64,000 nt of DNA from Oscillospiraceae bacterium. GTDB taxonomy: Bacteria; Bacillota; Clostridia; Oscillospirales; Oscillospiraceae. A model generated the notes under the pieces. It saw nothing but the letters and a program-made list of their open reading frames with translations, had not been told where the DNA came from and ran no database searches. The stretch lies in assembly GCA_022800755.1 (NCBI GenBank), contig JAAWQX010000001.1:124001-188000 (forward strand), given 5' to 3'. Of this stretch, positions 36,291-43,953 are shown in pieces; positions within the stretch are counted from its first letter, which is position 1; each line of letters starts with the position of its first letter. A program made the position numbers and the translations under genes.

Positions 36291-37434
36291 CGGGATCCTT
36301 TTGACCGGGCTGCACAACAAGCTGCCGATTGACGAAATCCTGAGACAGGCAGCACAGGCCGCTGGGATTGAGCTATGCCTATACTCCGCAGAGCTTGAGA
36401 TTATTTTTACAAATACCGATCAAGCCGCATTGCGGAGCTTCAATGCTGTAATCAGTCACTTTTATCAAAATAATTTTGACCCCCGCAGCCTGCATTCAAT
36501 CGTATCATTTGACGAAAAAGCCTATGTAGTGCGGTCAATTTTCAAGGGGCACAACTGGGCGGGTATTTTGCTGGTTTATTTCCCGCAAGGGCAACAAACG
36601 GATGCGGCGCTGCTGTCTGTCGCGGATCGGCTGGCAAAGGTCTGCGGCGTACTGACCATACCCGATACCACGACCTCTTTCTATTACGGATTCAGAAAAC
36701 TGCTCGCGGCAAACCTTATTTTGAACTTGAACTCCGATGTACGGTTGGCGGCAAAAAATCCACTCATTCAAAAAATGAGTGGAAATTACATTGTATGCGC
36801 CCTTCGGGAGAAAAATGATAATCTTTCTGCGCTCAAACTTGCGGAACACAGTATTGAGAATCATTTTCAAAATGAACTGCATGTATTAAAAGATAAGCAG
36901 ATTCTGCTGTTTTTTCATCACCTTGGTACGCAAACAGAAAAATTGCCCACATGGATTTCCGAGCAAATTAAAGGATTTTGCCTGCAATACGGTCTGCTGT
37001 GCGGTGTATCCTCCTGCTTTGATACGCTGTTGGACAAAAATTACTTTATTCAGCAAGCGCTTAGCTGTCTGAATATCGCCGATCAACGCAATATCCTGAC
37101 TTATGCCGATAATATTCACTGCACGTTATTTTTTGAGGAAATTACCGAAGCATGGGGAACTGATACCTTTTCTTTGTACAAACTCCGCCAAATCTATGCT
37201 TACGACCAAGATAACGGCACAGAGTATTTTGCCACTTTGCGTGCTTGCCTTTTTGCGCATAACCGGGTAATCCAGGCCGCAAGCAGTTTATACATTAATC
37301 ACAGTACGCTTTTATACCGGAGAAAAAGGATGAAAGAACTATTTGATATCGACTTTTTGAATCCAATACAGGCAAATATACTGCGTATTGGAATCATGAA
37401 CTTTGAACATAACATTACATACCTCAAATCATGA
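36271..37434 (+). CDS. PucR/CdaR-like regulator 2, overlapping regulator 1
   Basis: ATG at 36271 is 9 nt after GGAGG (ATG at 36265 is only 3 nt away) and gives 387 residues. The C-terminal helix-turn-helix is recognisable but degenerate (VIQAASSLYINHSTLLYRRKRMKELFDIDF). The gene overlaps regulator 1 by 20 nt and has a lower-GC base use. The pair may act together as a heteromer, or one may be a diverged duplicate; neither is proven. Confidence 0.78.
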   Translation: MEAKSIDGILLTGLHNKLPIDEILRQAAQAAGIELCLYSAELEIIFTNTDQAALRSFNAVISHFYQNNFDPRSLHSIVSFDEKAYVVRSIFKGHNWAGILLVYFPQGQQTDAALLSVADRLAKVCGVLTIPDTTTSFYYGFRKLLAANLILNLNSDVRLAAKNPLIQKMSGNYIVCALREKNDNLSALKLAEHSIENHFQNELHVLKDKQILLFFHHLGTQTEKLPTWISEQIKGFCLQYGLLCGVSSCFDTLLDKNYFIQQALSCLNIADQRNILTYADNIHCTLFFEEITEAWGTDTFSLYKLRQIYAYDQDNGTEYFATLRACLFAHNRVIQAASSLYINHSTLLYRRKRMKELFDIDFLNPIQANILRIGIMNFEHNITYLKS

Positions 37435-37464
37435 TATATTCGTAGTGATAATTCCAATCGTTTT

Positions 37465-37496
37465 AATAGAGGGACTCCATTGGAGTCACCTCTATT
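37465..37496 (+). terminator. terminator after the regulator pair
   Basis: Nested stem AATAGAGG/CCTCTATT around ACTCCA/TGGAGT, followed by ATTTTTATCC. It lies 30 nt past the stop of regulator 2. Confidence 0.85.
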
Positions 37497-37582
37497 ATTT
37501 TTATCCTTTTCTTTTTGATAGGATTCGACACCCAGTATCTGTTACACTGGAATCGACAGGAAGCAACGAAAAGGGGTATCGA

Positions 37583-37705
37583 ATGTCCACGAACTTTTTC
37601 CAAATGAGCAATGAAATCTTTCACTACGGGCTAACGCCAAATGCGTTCACTGTGTACTGCTATCTCGTCTCTTGTGCAGGACAACAAACCTACCCGTTTG
37701 GGTAG
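37583..37705 (+). pseudogene. truncated helix-turn-helix/replication-initiator-like gene
   Basis: 40 codons starting MSTNFFQMSNEIFHYGLTPN and ending at the first hairpin of the oriT-like array. From memory, this N-terminus matches small winged-helix proteins found beside mobilization genes of clostridial elements, which are about 100-130 residues. Everything after VSCAG is missing. The ORF track joins it to unrelated upstream codons. It looks like the edge of a deletion. Confidence 0.6.
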
Positions 37706-37780
37706 GGCAAGCAGAGCACAAGTCCGACAATGTCGGACTTGTGCTCGCCGGAATCCGGCGATTCCGGGCGGAAGCCCGGA
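37689..37780. other. oriT-like array of four hairpins
   Basis: Four adjacent perfect hairpins: CCTACCC/GGGTAGG (37689-37706), a 15-bp stem AGCACAAGTCCGACA with a single-base centre (37715-37745), CGCCGG/CCGGCG (37746-37760), and TCCGGGC/GCCCGGA (37763-37780). They lie directly upstream of mobC and a relaxase fragment, which is the usual place of a transfer origin. The nick site is not assignable. Confidence 0.65.
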
Positions 37781-37804
37781 CCCACTTTTGGAACGGAGGA
37801 AACC

Positions 37805-38122
37805 ATGAGCCAGAACAAAGATAAGCGCATCACGTTTCGGGTTTCTCCAGAGGAACACCAGATCATTACAACCAAAGCAAGTACAGCGCAGATGACCGTC
37901 GGAACGTATGTTCGGGCCGCAGTTCTGAAACACAAGATCATCCGAGTGGAGGGGCTGAAAGAAATCGTCCATGAGATGAAGGCCATCGGCAGGAATCTCA
38001 ATCAGCTAACCACGCTGGCGAATATGGGACAGGTAGACGTTGTGGACCTTTCCCGCCTGACAGAGCAAATGAACGGTATCTACGAACAGATTAACGCATT
38101 GATATCAATGGAGAAACACTGA
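37805..38122 (+). CDS. mobC: MobC-like relaxosome accessory protein
   Basis: ATG at 37805 follows GGAGG and gives 105 residues; the track start lies in the oriT-like hairpins. A ribbon-helix-helix N-terminus (KRITFRVSPEEHQIITTKA) and the later EMKAIGRNLNQLTTLAN match MobC proteins that help relaxases bind oriT. Its stop overlaps the relaxase start by one base (TGATG). It is apparently intact, although its relaxase is not. Confidence 0.88.
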   Translation: MSQNKDKRITFRVSPEEHQIITTKASTAQMTVGTYVRAAVLKHKIIRVEGLKEIVHEMKAIGRNLNQLTTLANMGQVDVVDLSRLTEQMNGIYEQINALISMEKH

Positions 38123-38393
38123 TGGCAACCGTAACATTTATTCCAAACAAGGCGCAGTCCACCAGCGCCATGAAAGGCGTTTTACAATACATAGCCCAAG
38201 AGAAGAAAACAGAAAATGGCAGCTTCGTGAGCGGGCTGAACTGCTCCCCGCAATTCTGCTTTCAAGAATTCACGGCCACACGAAAGCTGCACCATAAGAC
38301 AAGCTCTATGTATTTTTATCATTATGTGCAGTCGTTCCATCCGAGGGATCCTGTCACGCCTGAACAAGCCCATGAGATCGCAGTTGCATTGGA
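38122..38393 (+). pseudogene. relaxase N-terminal fragment
   Basis: About 90 codons match MobA/VirD2-type relaxases (MATVTFIPNKAQSTSAMKG, YHYVQSFHPRD, TPEQAHEIAVAL). After that the ORF-track frame continues to 38664 in Arg/Gln-rich shadow sequence, while the real downstream coding frame switches to the DUF6550-like tail. The catalytic HxHxH region is missing. Deletion junction near 38393, exact base uncertain. Confidence 0.82.
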
Positions 38394-38717
38394 CTGCATT
38401 CGCAGACAAACAAAGTGGAAGAGCCAATCGCCACACCGGAACCGATACAAGCAGAGGTCACGACAGCACCGCTACCCACACCAGAAGCAGGAATCGAAAT
38501 CATCGAGCCAGAAGTCGATGAACCTGTTATCGAAGCCCCCACGCCAGAACCGACAACAGAGCCAAAAATCCAACAGCCAACAACCAACCAATTTGTACAA
38601 GCTGGCAATATGGTCTACGTTCCCGGTTTCGGCTGGTTTGAAAGCCAAGGCGAGGGTACGGTAATCCACGACGAGATCATGCGCGAGAACGGCAACAAGG
38701 TCGGCATCATGGGCTAA
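38394..38717 (+). pseudogene. C-terminal fragment of a DUF6550-like conjugative-element protein
   Basis: Open frame whose tail reads NMVYVPGFGWFESQGEGTVI and then MRENGNKVGIMG, preceded by a Pro/Glu/Thr-rich linker (EEPIATPEPI...). From memory this C-terminus is characteristic of DUF6550 proteins of Clostridia conjugative elements. It has no own start; the first possible one is GTG at 38415. It is joined directly to the relaxase fragment, so everything between the two genes has been lost. Confidence 0.65.
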
Positions 38718-38729
38718 GGAGGGACAAGT

Positions 38730-39884
38730 ATGGCAAAACGCAGAGCAAATGGCGAAGGCAGTATACGCAAACGAGCAGATGGACGCTGGGAAGGCCGGTA
38801 CACTGTCGGCTATGACCCCGAAACCGGAAAGCAGAAATTCAAGAATGTCCTCGGCAAGTCACAGTCTGAGGTGAAAGAAAAACTCAAAGCCGCCATCGAG
38901 GAAAGCAAGGATATCGACCTCATCAAAGCCGAAGAATATACCGTCGGTCAGTGGATGGATGTGTGGTTTGAGAACTGCGCCAAATTGAAAGTACGTCCCT
39001 CTTCTCATCAAACCTACAAGGGATATATCGAAAACCATATCAAGCCATACATCGGCAGTATTCCGTTGAATCAACTAACCTCGTTAGATTTGCAAAAGCT
39101 ATACAAGAAACTTTTGAATAACGGACGCGTGGAACGAAAAGAAAGCAAGGAACAGCCGAAAGGTCTCAGTGCAAAAACCGTGCGAAATATCAATCAGGTC
39201 ATCTCCTCCGCCATGGAGTTCGCTAAATCTCAAAAACTGATTCGGAACAATCCCACTGACGGATGCTCCCTGCCAAAGGCGGAACACAAAGAGATGCAAA
39301 CGCTCTCTGCCGAGCAACTCTCCGCCTTTTTCACAGAAGCGAAAGAAAGCGGCGTATACGAATTCTATTATATCGCACTGGCTACGGGTCTCAGGCGAGG
39401 TGAGCTCCTTGGCCTCAAATGGCAGGACATTGACTTTGAGAATGGCATTCTCCATATCCACAGGCAGGTCTCACGAATCGATGGTGAAGTGGTAGAAGCG
39501 CCTCTGAAAACAAAAAATTCCTACCGCAACGTGGCCATCGGCGCTGATGCGGTAGAAATCTTAAAAGCGCAAAAAGAAAAAATGCAAAGCGACTACGTAT
39601 TCCCGTCTCCGACAGGCGGGCCTATTTCCCCGGACAGTGTTTTACATATGCTCCACCGGGTGCTAAACAGGGCCGGACTGCCAAAGGTTCGCTTCCATGA
39701 CCTCCGACACACTTTTGCCACCCTTGCCCTGCAAAACGGCGTGGACGTCAAAACCGTCAGCGGAATGCTTGGGCATTACAGCGCAGGATTTACTCTCGAC
39801 ATCTATGCCCATGTAACCACCACAGCACAAAAGCAAGCCGCCAATACCATGGACTCTGTCCTTTCCCTTGCTGTTCCGTCCTGA
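38730..39884 (+). CDS. int: tyrosine recombinase (integrase) of the right island
   Basis: 384 residues. Arm-binding N-terminus (RRANGEGSIRKRADGRWEGRY), core-binding domain near 70-170, catalytic residues in TGLRRGELLGL, HDLRHTFA and LGHYSAGFTLDIYAH. It is related to, but clearly different from, the integrase at 27531. It ends about 100 bp before the tRNA-derived repeat. It appears intact, so the island might still excise despite loss of mobilization genes. No xis gene is seen in this island. Confidence 0.94.
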   Translation: MAKRRANGEGSIRKRADGRWEGRYTVGYDPETGKQKFKNVLGKSQSEVKEKLKAAIEESKDIDLIKAEEYTVGQWMDVWFENCAKLKVRPSSHQTYKGYIENHIKPYIGSIPLNQLTSLDLQKLYKKLLNNGRVERKESKEQPKGLSAKTVRNINQVISSAMEFAKSQKLIRNNPTDGCSLPKAEHKEMQTLSAEQLSAFFTEAKESGVYEFYYIALATGLRRGELLGLKWQDIDFENGILHIHRQVSRIDGEVVEAPLKTKNSYRNVAIGADAVEILKAQKEKMQSDYVFPSPTGGPISPDSVLHMLHRVLNRAGLPKVRFHDLRHTFATLALQNGVDVKTVSGMLGHYSAGFTLDIYAHVTTTAQKQAANTMDSVLSLAVPS

Positions 39885-39900
39885 CCGCTCTGAACGCCCG

Positions 39901-39922
39901 TATGGGTCACGGTATGGGTCAA
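39901..39922. repeat. candidate integrase arm sites, right end
   Basis: TATGGGTCA and TATGGGTCAA spaced 12 bp apart, just after the integrase stop. It matches the pair at 28973-28994 in word and spacing. Confidence 0.6.
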
Positions 39923-39954
39923 AGCCAAAAATCACCACACACAGAGAAACAGAA

Positions 39955-39987
39955 AAAAGCCTTGGGACCGAATGGTTCCAAGGCTTT

Positions 39988-39989
<2 letters not shown>
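39955..39989. terminator. bidirectional terminator between integrase and tRNA-fMet
   Basis: 11-bp outer stem AAAAGCCTTGG/CCAAGGCTTTT. The plus tail is TATT and the minus side has TTTTTTCTG, so it can end both the integrase and the tRNA transcript. It overlaps the first two bases of the att repeat. Confidence 0.85.
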
Positions 39990-40065
<76 letters not shown>

Positions 40066-40217
40066 ATATCTATAGCTTTATCACTATATCACATTTAGCA
40101 TCCTGCGTCAAGTGCTTTTTTCTACGCCTTGGGGCTTCACAAATCTGAAAGATTGTGGTATAATGCTTTGAGACAGCAATGTCGCTGGATTAAATGAATA
40201 TGTTAGGAGATGTCTCA

Positions 40218-40895
40218 ATGAACAAATCTACGAAACGCATCATTGCGCTTGTCTTGATGTTGGTGCTTGCGTTTTCCCTCACAGCCTGCGGTGGCGGCGT
40301 AACGGCGAATGACGCAAAAATGCTGGTGCAGGGCAACTTGGACGAACTGTATCTGGGCAAATTTGACGCGGATTACCTAAAGCTGGTCGACAGCACCGAG
40401 GAGGAATCCCAGCAGTCTTATCTTGACGGTCTGGAAGTTGAAGCGGAAGTGTTCGCCTACTACTTCGATATCGAGAACCTCACCGACGAGCTCAAGGCTG
40501 AGATCGTTGACCTGTACAAGGAAATTTACGCGCAGTCCAAGTACACCGTGGGCGATGCCAGCAAGTTGGATGAATCTACATATGCGGTCAAGGTCACCGT
40601 GTCTCCCCTGGACATTTTTGTGCTGGTGGATGATGTGTTTGACGATGCCATGCAACCTTTCTACGACAAATACGCCGCGGTGGACACCAGCGCCATGAGC
40701 GACGCCGAGTACGATGCCTATGACAAAGAGTGGGCCGAAACCGTCATTGCCCTGTGTCAGTCAAAGCTGCCAGAAATGGGCTATCTGGAAGACCGCTCCC
40801 TGGTCATTCAGGTCACCTTGGACGAGGACGATTACTGGACCATGTCCGGCGACGATTTCTACAATCTGGACGAGATCATCATCGAATATCCCTGA
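40218..40895 (+). CDS. secreted lipoprotein of unknown function
   Basis: ATG at 40218 is 8 nt after AGGAG and gives 225 residues. The signal peptide MNKSTKRIIALVLMLVLAFS ends in lipobox LTAC, so the protein should be lipid-anchored outside the membrane. The mature part is acidic and alpha-helical-looking (DELYLGKFDADYLKLVD, EYDAYDKEWAETV); it resembles a DUF5105-type lipoprotein fold, but I am not certain. A TATAAT at 40159-40164 lies upstream. Confidence 0.85.
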   Translation: MNKSTKRIIALVLMLVLAFSLTACGGGVTANDAKMLVQGNLDELYLGKFDADYLKLVDSTEEESQQSYLDGLEVEAEVFAYYFDIENLTDELKAEIVDLYKEIYAQSKYTVGDASKLDESTYAVKVTVSPLDIFVLVDDVFDDAMQPFYDKYAAVDTSAMSDAEYDAYDKEWAETVIALCQSKLPEMGYLEDRSLVIQVTLDEDDYWTMSGDDFYNLDEIIIEYP

Positions 40896-40904
40896 ACATA
40901 AAAC

Positions 40905-40938
40905 CAGCAGCCCCAACAAACGGGGCTGCTGATTTTTT
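40905..40938. terminator. terminator between lipoprotein and DUF3783 genes
   Basis: 10-bp stem CAGCAGCCCC/GGGGCTGCTG with a TTTTTT tail on the plus strand and a weaker T run on the minus strand, between convergent genes. Confidence 0.88.
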
Positions 40939-40955
40939 GCCTATATATTCTGTCG

Positions 40956-41324
40956 TTACTTCCGCGCAAGTTCCGCCCGTTCTTTTTGCAGTTCTTCATA
41001 CAGTTCCGATCCTGTCCACCGGGCATTGGTGTCGGTAAAGACGGCTTTCAACGCGTCCTGTCCTACTCGGGCCGTGCGCAGGGACGACAGCAGCACCTCC
41101 AACTGACACTCGCTCACATCACACAATACCAACATTTCCCCCACTTCCGCCGGCGCCGTCTCCCCGTCCCCCGGCCGACCGCGGCCGACAAAGCTGCCTA
41201 CGGAACGGCCCGCCTCTTCCGGCAGTACCCGCCGCAGCCGAAGCCCCAGCTTATCACACACGCCCCGCAATTTTTTTACCGATGGCCCGGCAAAGCCGTA
41301 GGCCAATACCGTAGGAGTTCCCAT
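40956..41324 (-). CDS. DUF3783 family protein
   Basis: 122 residues. The C-terminal part MLVLCDVSECQLEVLLSSLR followed by LKAVFTDTNARWTGSELYEEL matches DUF3783, a small family common in Clostridia. The role is unknown. It is transcribed leftward from the same intergenic region as rex. Confidence 0.8.
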   Translation of the reverse strand: MGTPTVLAYGFAGPSVKKLRGVCDKLGLRLRRVLPEEAGRSVGSFVGRGRPGDGETAPAEVGEMLVLCDVSECQLEVLLSSLRTARVGQDALKAVFTDTNARWTGSELYEELQKERAELARK

Positions 41325-41382
41325 AATCTGCCCTCCAAGTGTTTTTTTGCATCATAGCACACATTTTTGCACCATTCAATGG

Positions 41383-41411
41383 TTGAAATCCCTCGGAAAA
41401 AATGATATGAT
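41383..41411 (+). promoter_or_regulatory. rex promoter
   Basis: TTGAAA, 17-bp spacer, TATGAT, 36 bp before the rex start. No clear Rex operator palindrome is visible. Confidence 0.65.
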
Positions 41412-41447
41412 AGAAAAAATATTGATTCCAATGAGGAAGTGCAGTCC

Positions 41448-42125
41448 ATGAAGAACGTCAAAATTTCAAATAACGTCATCCGCCGGATGCCCCGGTATCT
41501 CAGGAAGCTGGACGAGTTGAGCGCGCAAGGCGTGGAACGCATCTCCTCCAATGAACTGGGCCGTCAATTGGGGCTGACGCCTTCTCAGATCCGGCAGGAT
41601 TTCAGTTGCTTCGGTGAATTTGGCCAACAGGGCTACGGGTATAATCTGTCCAGCCTAAGGGATGAGATCGCCGCCATTTTAGGCATGGACCGGGGATATC
41701 AAGTCGTCGTCATCGGCGTAGGCAACATCGGTCACGCACTGCTGGACCATTTCAATTTTGAAAGCTGTGGGTTCCATTTGCTGGCTGCGTTCGATGTGGA
41801 TACCGATTTGATCGGCACTACGACGAAAAGCGGCGTACCGATTTATGACGCAAATACCATGGGTGTTTTTTGTCAAAAAAACCGGGTGGACGTGGCCGTG
41901 CTGTGCGTACCGCCGGAGCGCGCGAAAGCCGCCGCCCAGGGCGCGATCCGCAGCGGCGTGAAAGCAATCTGGAACTTCACCAATGTGGTCACCGGTCTGC
42001 CGGAAGATGACAACGTGGTCCGGGAAGACATCTTCTTTTCCGACAGTCTTCTGGCCTTGGAATACTATATGGCCGACAACATCGATCAAGAAGCCCGCCG
42101 GGTTGCCCGGCAGCGGCAGGTCTGA
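41448..42125 (+). CDS. rex: redox-sensing transcriptional repressor Rex
   Basis: ATG at 41448 gives 225 residues (the track starts at a GTG three codons earlier). The N-terminal winged helix ends in LTPSQIRQDFSCFGEFGQQGYGYN, near-invariant in Rex. The Rossmann domain VVVIGVGNIGHALL binds NADH/NAD+. A C-terminal swapped helix follows. Rex represses fermentation and reductive pathways at low NADH/NAD+, so it may also govern the reductases in this genome. Confidence 0.97.
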   Translation: MKNVKISNNVIRRMPRYLRKLDELSAQGVERISSNELGRQLGLTPSQIRQDFSCFGEFGQQGYGYNLSSLRDEIAAILGMDRGYQVVVIGVGNIGHALLDHFNFESCGFHLLAAFDVDTDLIGTTTKSGVPIYDANTMGVFCQKNRVDVAVLCVPPERAKAAAQGAIRSGVKAIWNFTNVVTGLPEDDNVVREDIFFSDSLLALEYYMADNIDQEARRVARQRQV

Positions 42126-42128
42126 TAC

Positions 42129-42165
42129 AAAAAACCTCCCACGGCATTACCGTGGGAGGTTTTTT
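42129..42165. terminator. bidirectional terminator between rex and purM
   Basis: Stem AAAACCTCCCACGG/CCGTGGGAGGTTTT with a 5-nt loop, A and T runs on both sides, between convergent genes. Confidence 0.93.
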
Positions 42166-42169
42166 ATTC

Positions 42170-43243
42170 TTACCGCTCCAACTGACCGATAAACCGGATA
42201 TTTTTCGCCGTCTGGCTGGGCTTGATGCCCGGCACGTCGCTGACCACGATCTCGCCGATCTCGTAGCAGTCGTACCATTGGCCCACATGGTCCATCACCG
42301 CCTGCTTCTGGGCCTGCGGCACCACGATGTTCAGGCCCACGCCGCAGTTGAAGGTCTTCATCATTTCCCCGTCGGCCACGTTGCCCTTTTCCCGAATGAA
42401 CTTGAACAGCGGGAGCATCCGGATCTTGCTCAGATCGATCTCCGCCTTCATGCCCTCGGGGATGATGCGGCACAAATTGCCCTCGATGCCGCCGCCGGTG
42501 ATATGGGCCATGCCGTGAATGGCATCCGTCCCAAGCAGGGCTTTCACCGCCTTATAGTACGGCGTATGGGGCCGCATGATCTGCTGCAAAAAGGTCTCGC
42601 CGTCTGACACGATGGTATCCTTGATTTCAGGATAGGTGTCCATGAGCATCCGCACCAGGGTATAGCCGTTGGTGTGCAGGCCGTTGGAGGCCACCGCCAG
42701 CACTGCGTCACCCACCTGGATCTTAGACCCGTCGATGATGCGGCTTTTCTCCACGATGCCCGCCATGGAGGACGTGAGTACATACGTGTTTGCATCCAGC
42801 ACCTGGGGCTGGATCGAGGTCTCGCCGCCTACCAGGGCACACTCATTTTCCTTGCACGCGTCAGTCATGCCTTTGACCAACAGCTTCAAGGTTTCGCCGT
42901 CCACGCTGCCGGTGACGATCACGTCCAGCACCGCCAACGGCGTGGCGCCCATGACGATGGTGTCGTTCACCAGATGGTTAATCATATCGTGGCACACGGA
43001 TTCCGTATAGCCGTATTCCGCGGCCAGCTTCTGCTTGGACCCGGGTTCCTCGGCTTTCAGCACCAAAACAGGCTCTTTGATTTCCGGGAAGCTGATGTCA
43101 TACAAAGACGCGAAAGGTCCCAGACCGTTAAGTACGCGGGAATCATCAGTCTTGATCAATTCCCCCATGCTTTCTTTGATGGCGTCGGTATCGTTGATAT
43201 TGATCCCGGCGTTTTTGTAAGTAAATTCTTTCTCCTGGCTCAT
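42170..43243 (-). CDS. purM: phosphoribosylformylglycinamidine cyclo-ligase (AIR synthase)
   Basis: 357 residues. Features include the N-terminal KNAGININDTDAI, the ATP-site segment ECALVGGETSIQPQ near 140, SNGLHTNGYTLVR near 190 and HITGGGIEGNLCRIIP near 270. It forms aminoimidazole ribotide in purine synthesis. It stands alone here, away from other pur genes. A GGAGG lies 7 nt before the ATG. Confidence 0.93.
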   Translation of the reverse strand: MSQEKEFTYKNAGININDTDAIKESMGELIKTDDSRVLNGLGPFASLYDISFPEIKEPVLVLKAEEPGSKQKLAAEYGYTESVCHDMINHLVNDTIVMGATPLAVLDVIVTGSVDGETLKLLVKGMTDACKENECALVGGETSIQPQVLDANTYVLTSSMAGIVEKSRIIDGSKIQVGDAVLAVASNGLHTNGYTLVRMLMDTYPEIKDTIVSDGETFLQQIMRPHTPYYKAVKALLGTDAIHGMAHITGGGIEGNLCRIIPEGMKAEIDLSKIRMLPLFKFIREKGNVADGEMMKTFNCGVGLNIVVPQAQKQAVMDHVGQWYDCYEIGEIVVSDVPGIKPSQTAKNIRFIGQLER

Positions 43244-43348
43244 GGCGGCGCCTCCTAAATTTTCGGTCGAATGATGGTTTGATTATACGGGAATTTGGAC
43301 GGCCCGTCAAGGGAAATCGACGTACCAGATACAACGCGAACAAAAAAG

Positions 43349-43377
43349 AAAGTCCCCCGGCTAAACCGGGGGACTTT
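43349..43377 (-). terminator. terminator of the Acb2/Tad1-like gene
   Basis: Perfect 12-bp stem AAAGTCCCCCGG/CCGGGGGACTTT with minus-strand TTCTTTTTTG tail. Confidence 0.9.
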
Positions 43378-43386
43378 GGTTCATGC

Positions 43387-43746
43387 TTACTTCGTCTCTT
43401 TGCCCAGAACGCCTCTTTCAAAGCGGCTGTTGGTACGCCGTTTCAGCGCCTCCAGGGCAGCTTCCAGATGCTTGATGACCTCGTCATTCTCCTCGCAGGG
43501 GAACGGACCAGCCTGGAAGCCCTTCATACGGTCACGGACGATCTCCAGCAGATCATCGTCACGCAGGCCGTTGGGCAGGTCCACGCCGCCGCGGGCGCCC
43601 TGCTGGAAACGGATGTAGCCCATGATAACTTTGTCTTTGGAATCCATGACAGTATAGAAGTGGTTCGCGCCGCTCTTATCGGGATTGTCAGTTGCAAAAG
43701 CATGGTTCAGCAGATGTTCTTTCTGAATGGTATCGAGTTTACGCAT
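43387..43746 (-). CDS. small protein resembling the phage Acb2/Tad1 hairpin family
   Basis: 119 residues. The second half follows a pattern I recall from phage proteins annotated with the Acb2/Tad1 hairpin domain: YIRFQQG, LPNGLRDDDLLEIVRDR, GFQAGPFPCEEN, then HLEAALEALKRRTNSRFERG. Acb2 and Tad1 themselves bind cyclic nucleotides or gcADPR and block CBASS or Thoeris. Many family members are uncharacterised, so function is not claimed. It sits alone in a housekeeping region behind a strong promoter with a leader of about 100 nt. Confidence 0.6.
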   Translation of the reverse strand: MRKLDTIQKEHLLNHAFATDNPDKSGANHFYTVMDSKDKVIMGYIRFQQGARGGVDLPNGLRDDDLLEIVRDRMKGFQAGPFPCEENDEVIKHLEAALEALKRRTNSRFERGVLGKETK

Positions 43747-43853
43747 AATAATAATCTCCCTTCAAATGTTCAGCCCCCGCAGGGACAGTCGTTGTTGAAA
43801 CGGTCGCCGCTCTGCCTGACGTCACGGCAGGGCCAACGGCTATCTTTGTTAAA

Positions 43854-43882
43854 ATAATATCACTTCGTTTTATATTTGTCAA
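43854..43882 (-). promoter_or_regulatory. promoter of the Acb2/Tad1-like gene
   Basis: TTGACA (43882-43877), 17-bp spacer, TATTAT (43859-43854) on the minus strand. The predicted leader to the ATG is about 100 nt and contains GC-rich hairpins. Confidence 0.8.
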
Positions 43883-43924
43883 TAGGTTTTTGTCAAAAAA
43901 TTGACGTATTTTCTAAAAAAAGAA

Positions 43925-43947
43925 TGCCGCTGCATAAAATAGCGGCA
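43925..43947 (-). terminator. terminator of the CorC-type pair
   Basis: 7-bp stem TGCCGCT/AGCGGCA with a minus-strand TTCTTTTTTT tail, just after the stop at 43954. Confidence 0.85.
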
Positions 43948-43953
43948 CCCTAA

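Noticed and set aside
38122-38664. 180-residue relaxase ORF as a real full-length protein
   Set aside because: After about residue 90 it is an out-of-frame translation of the DUF6550-like tail.
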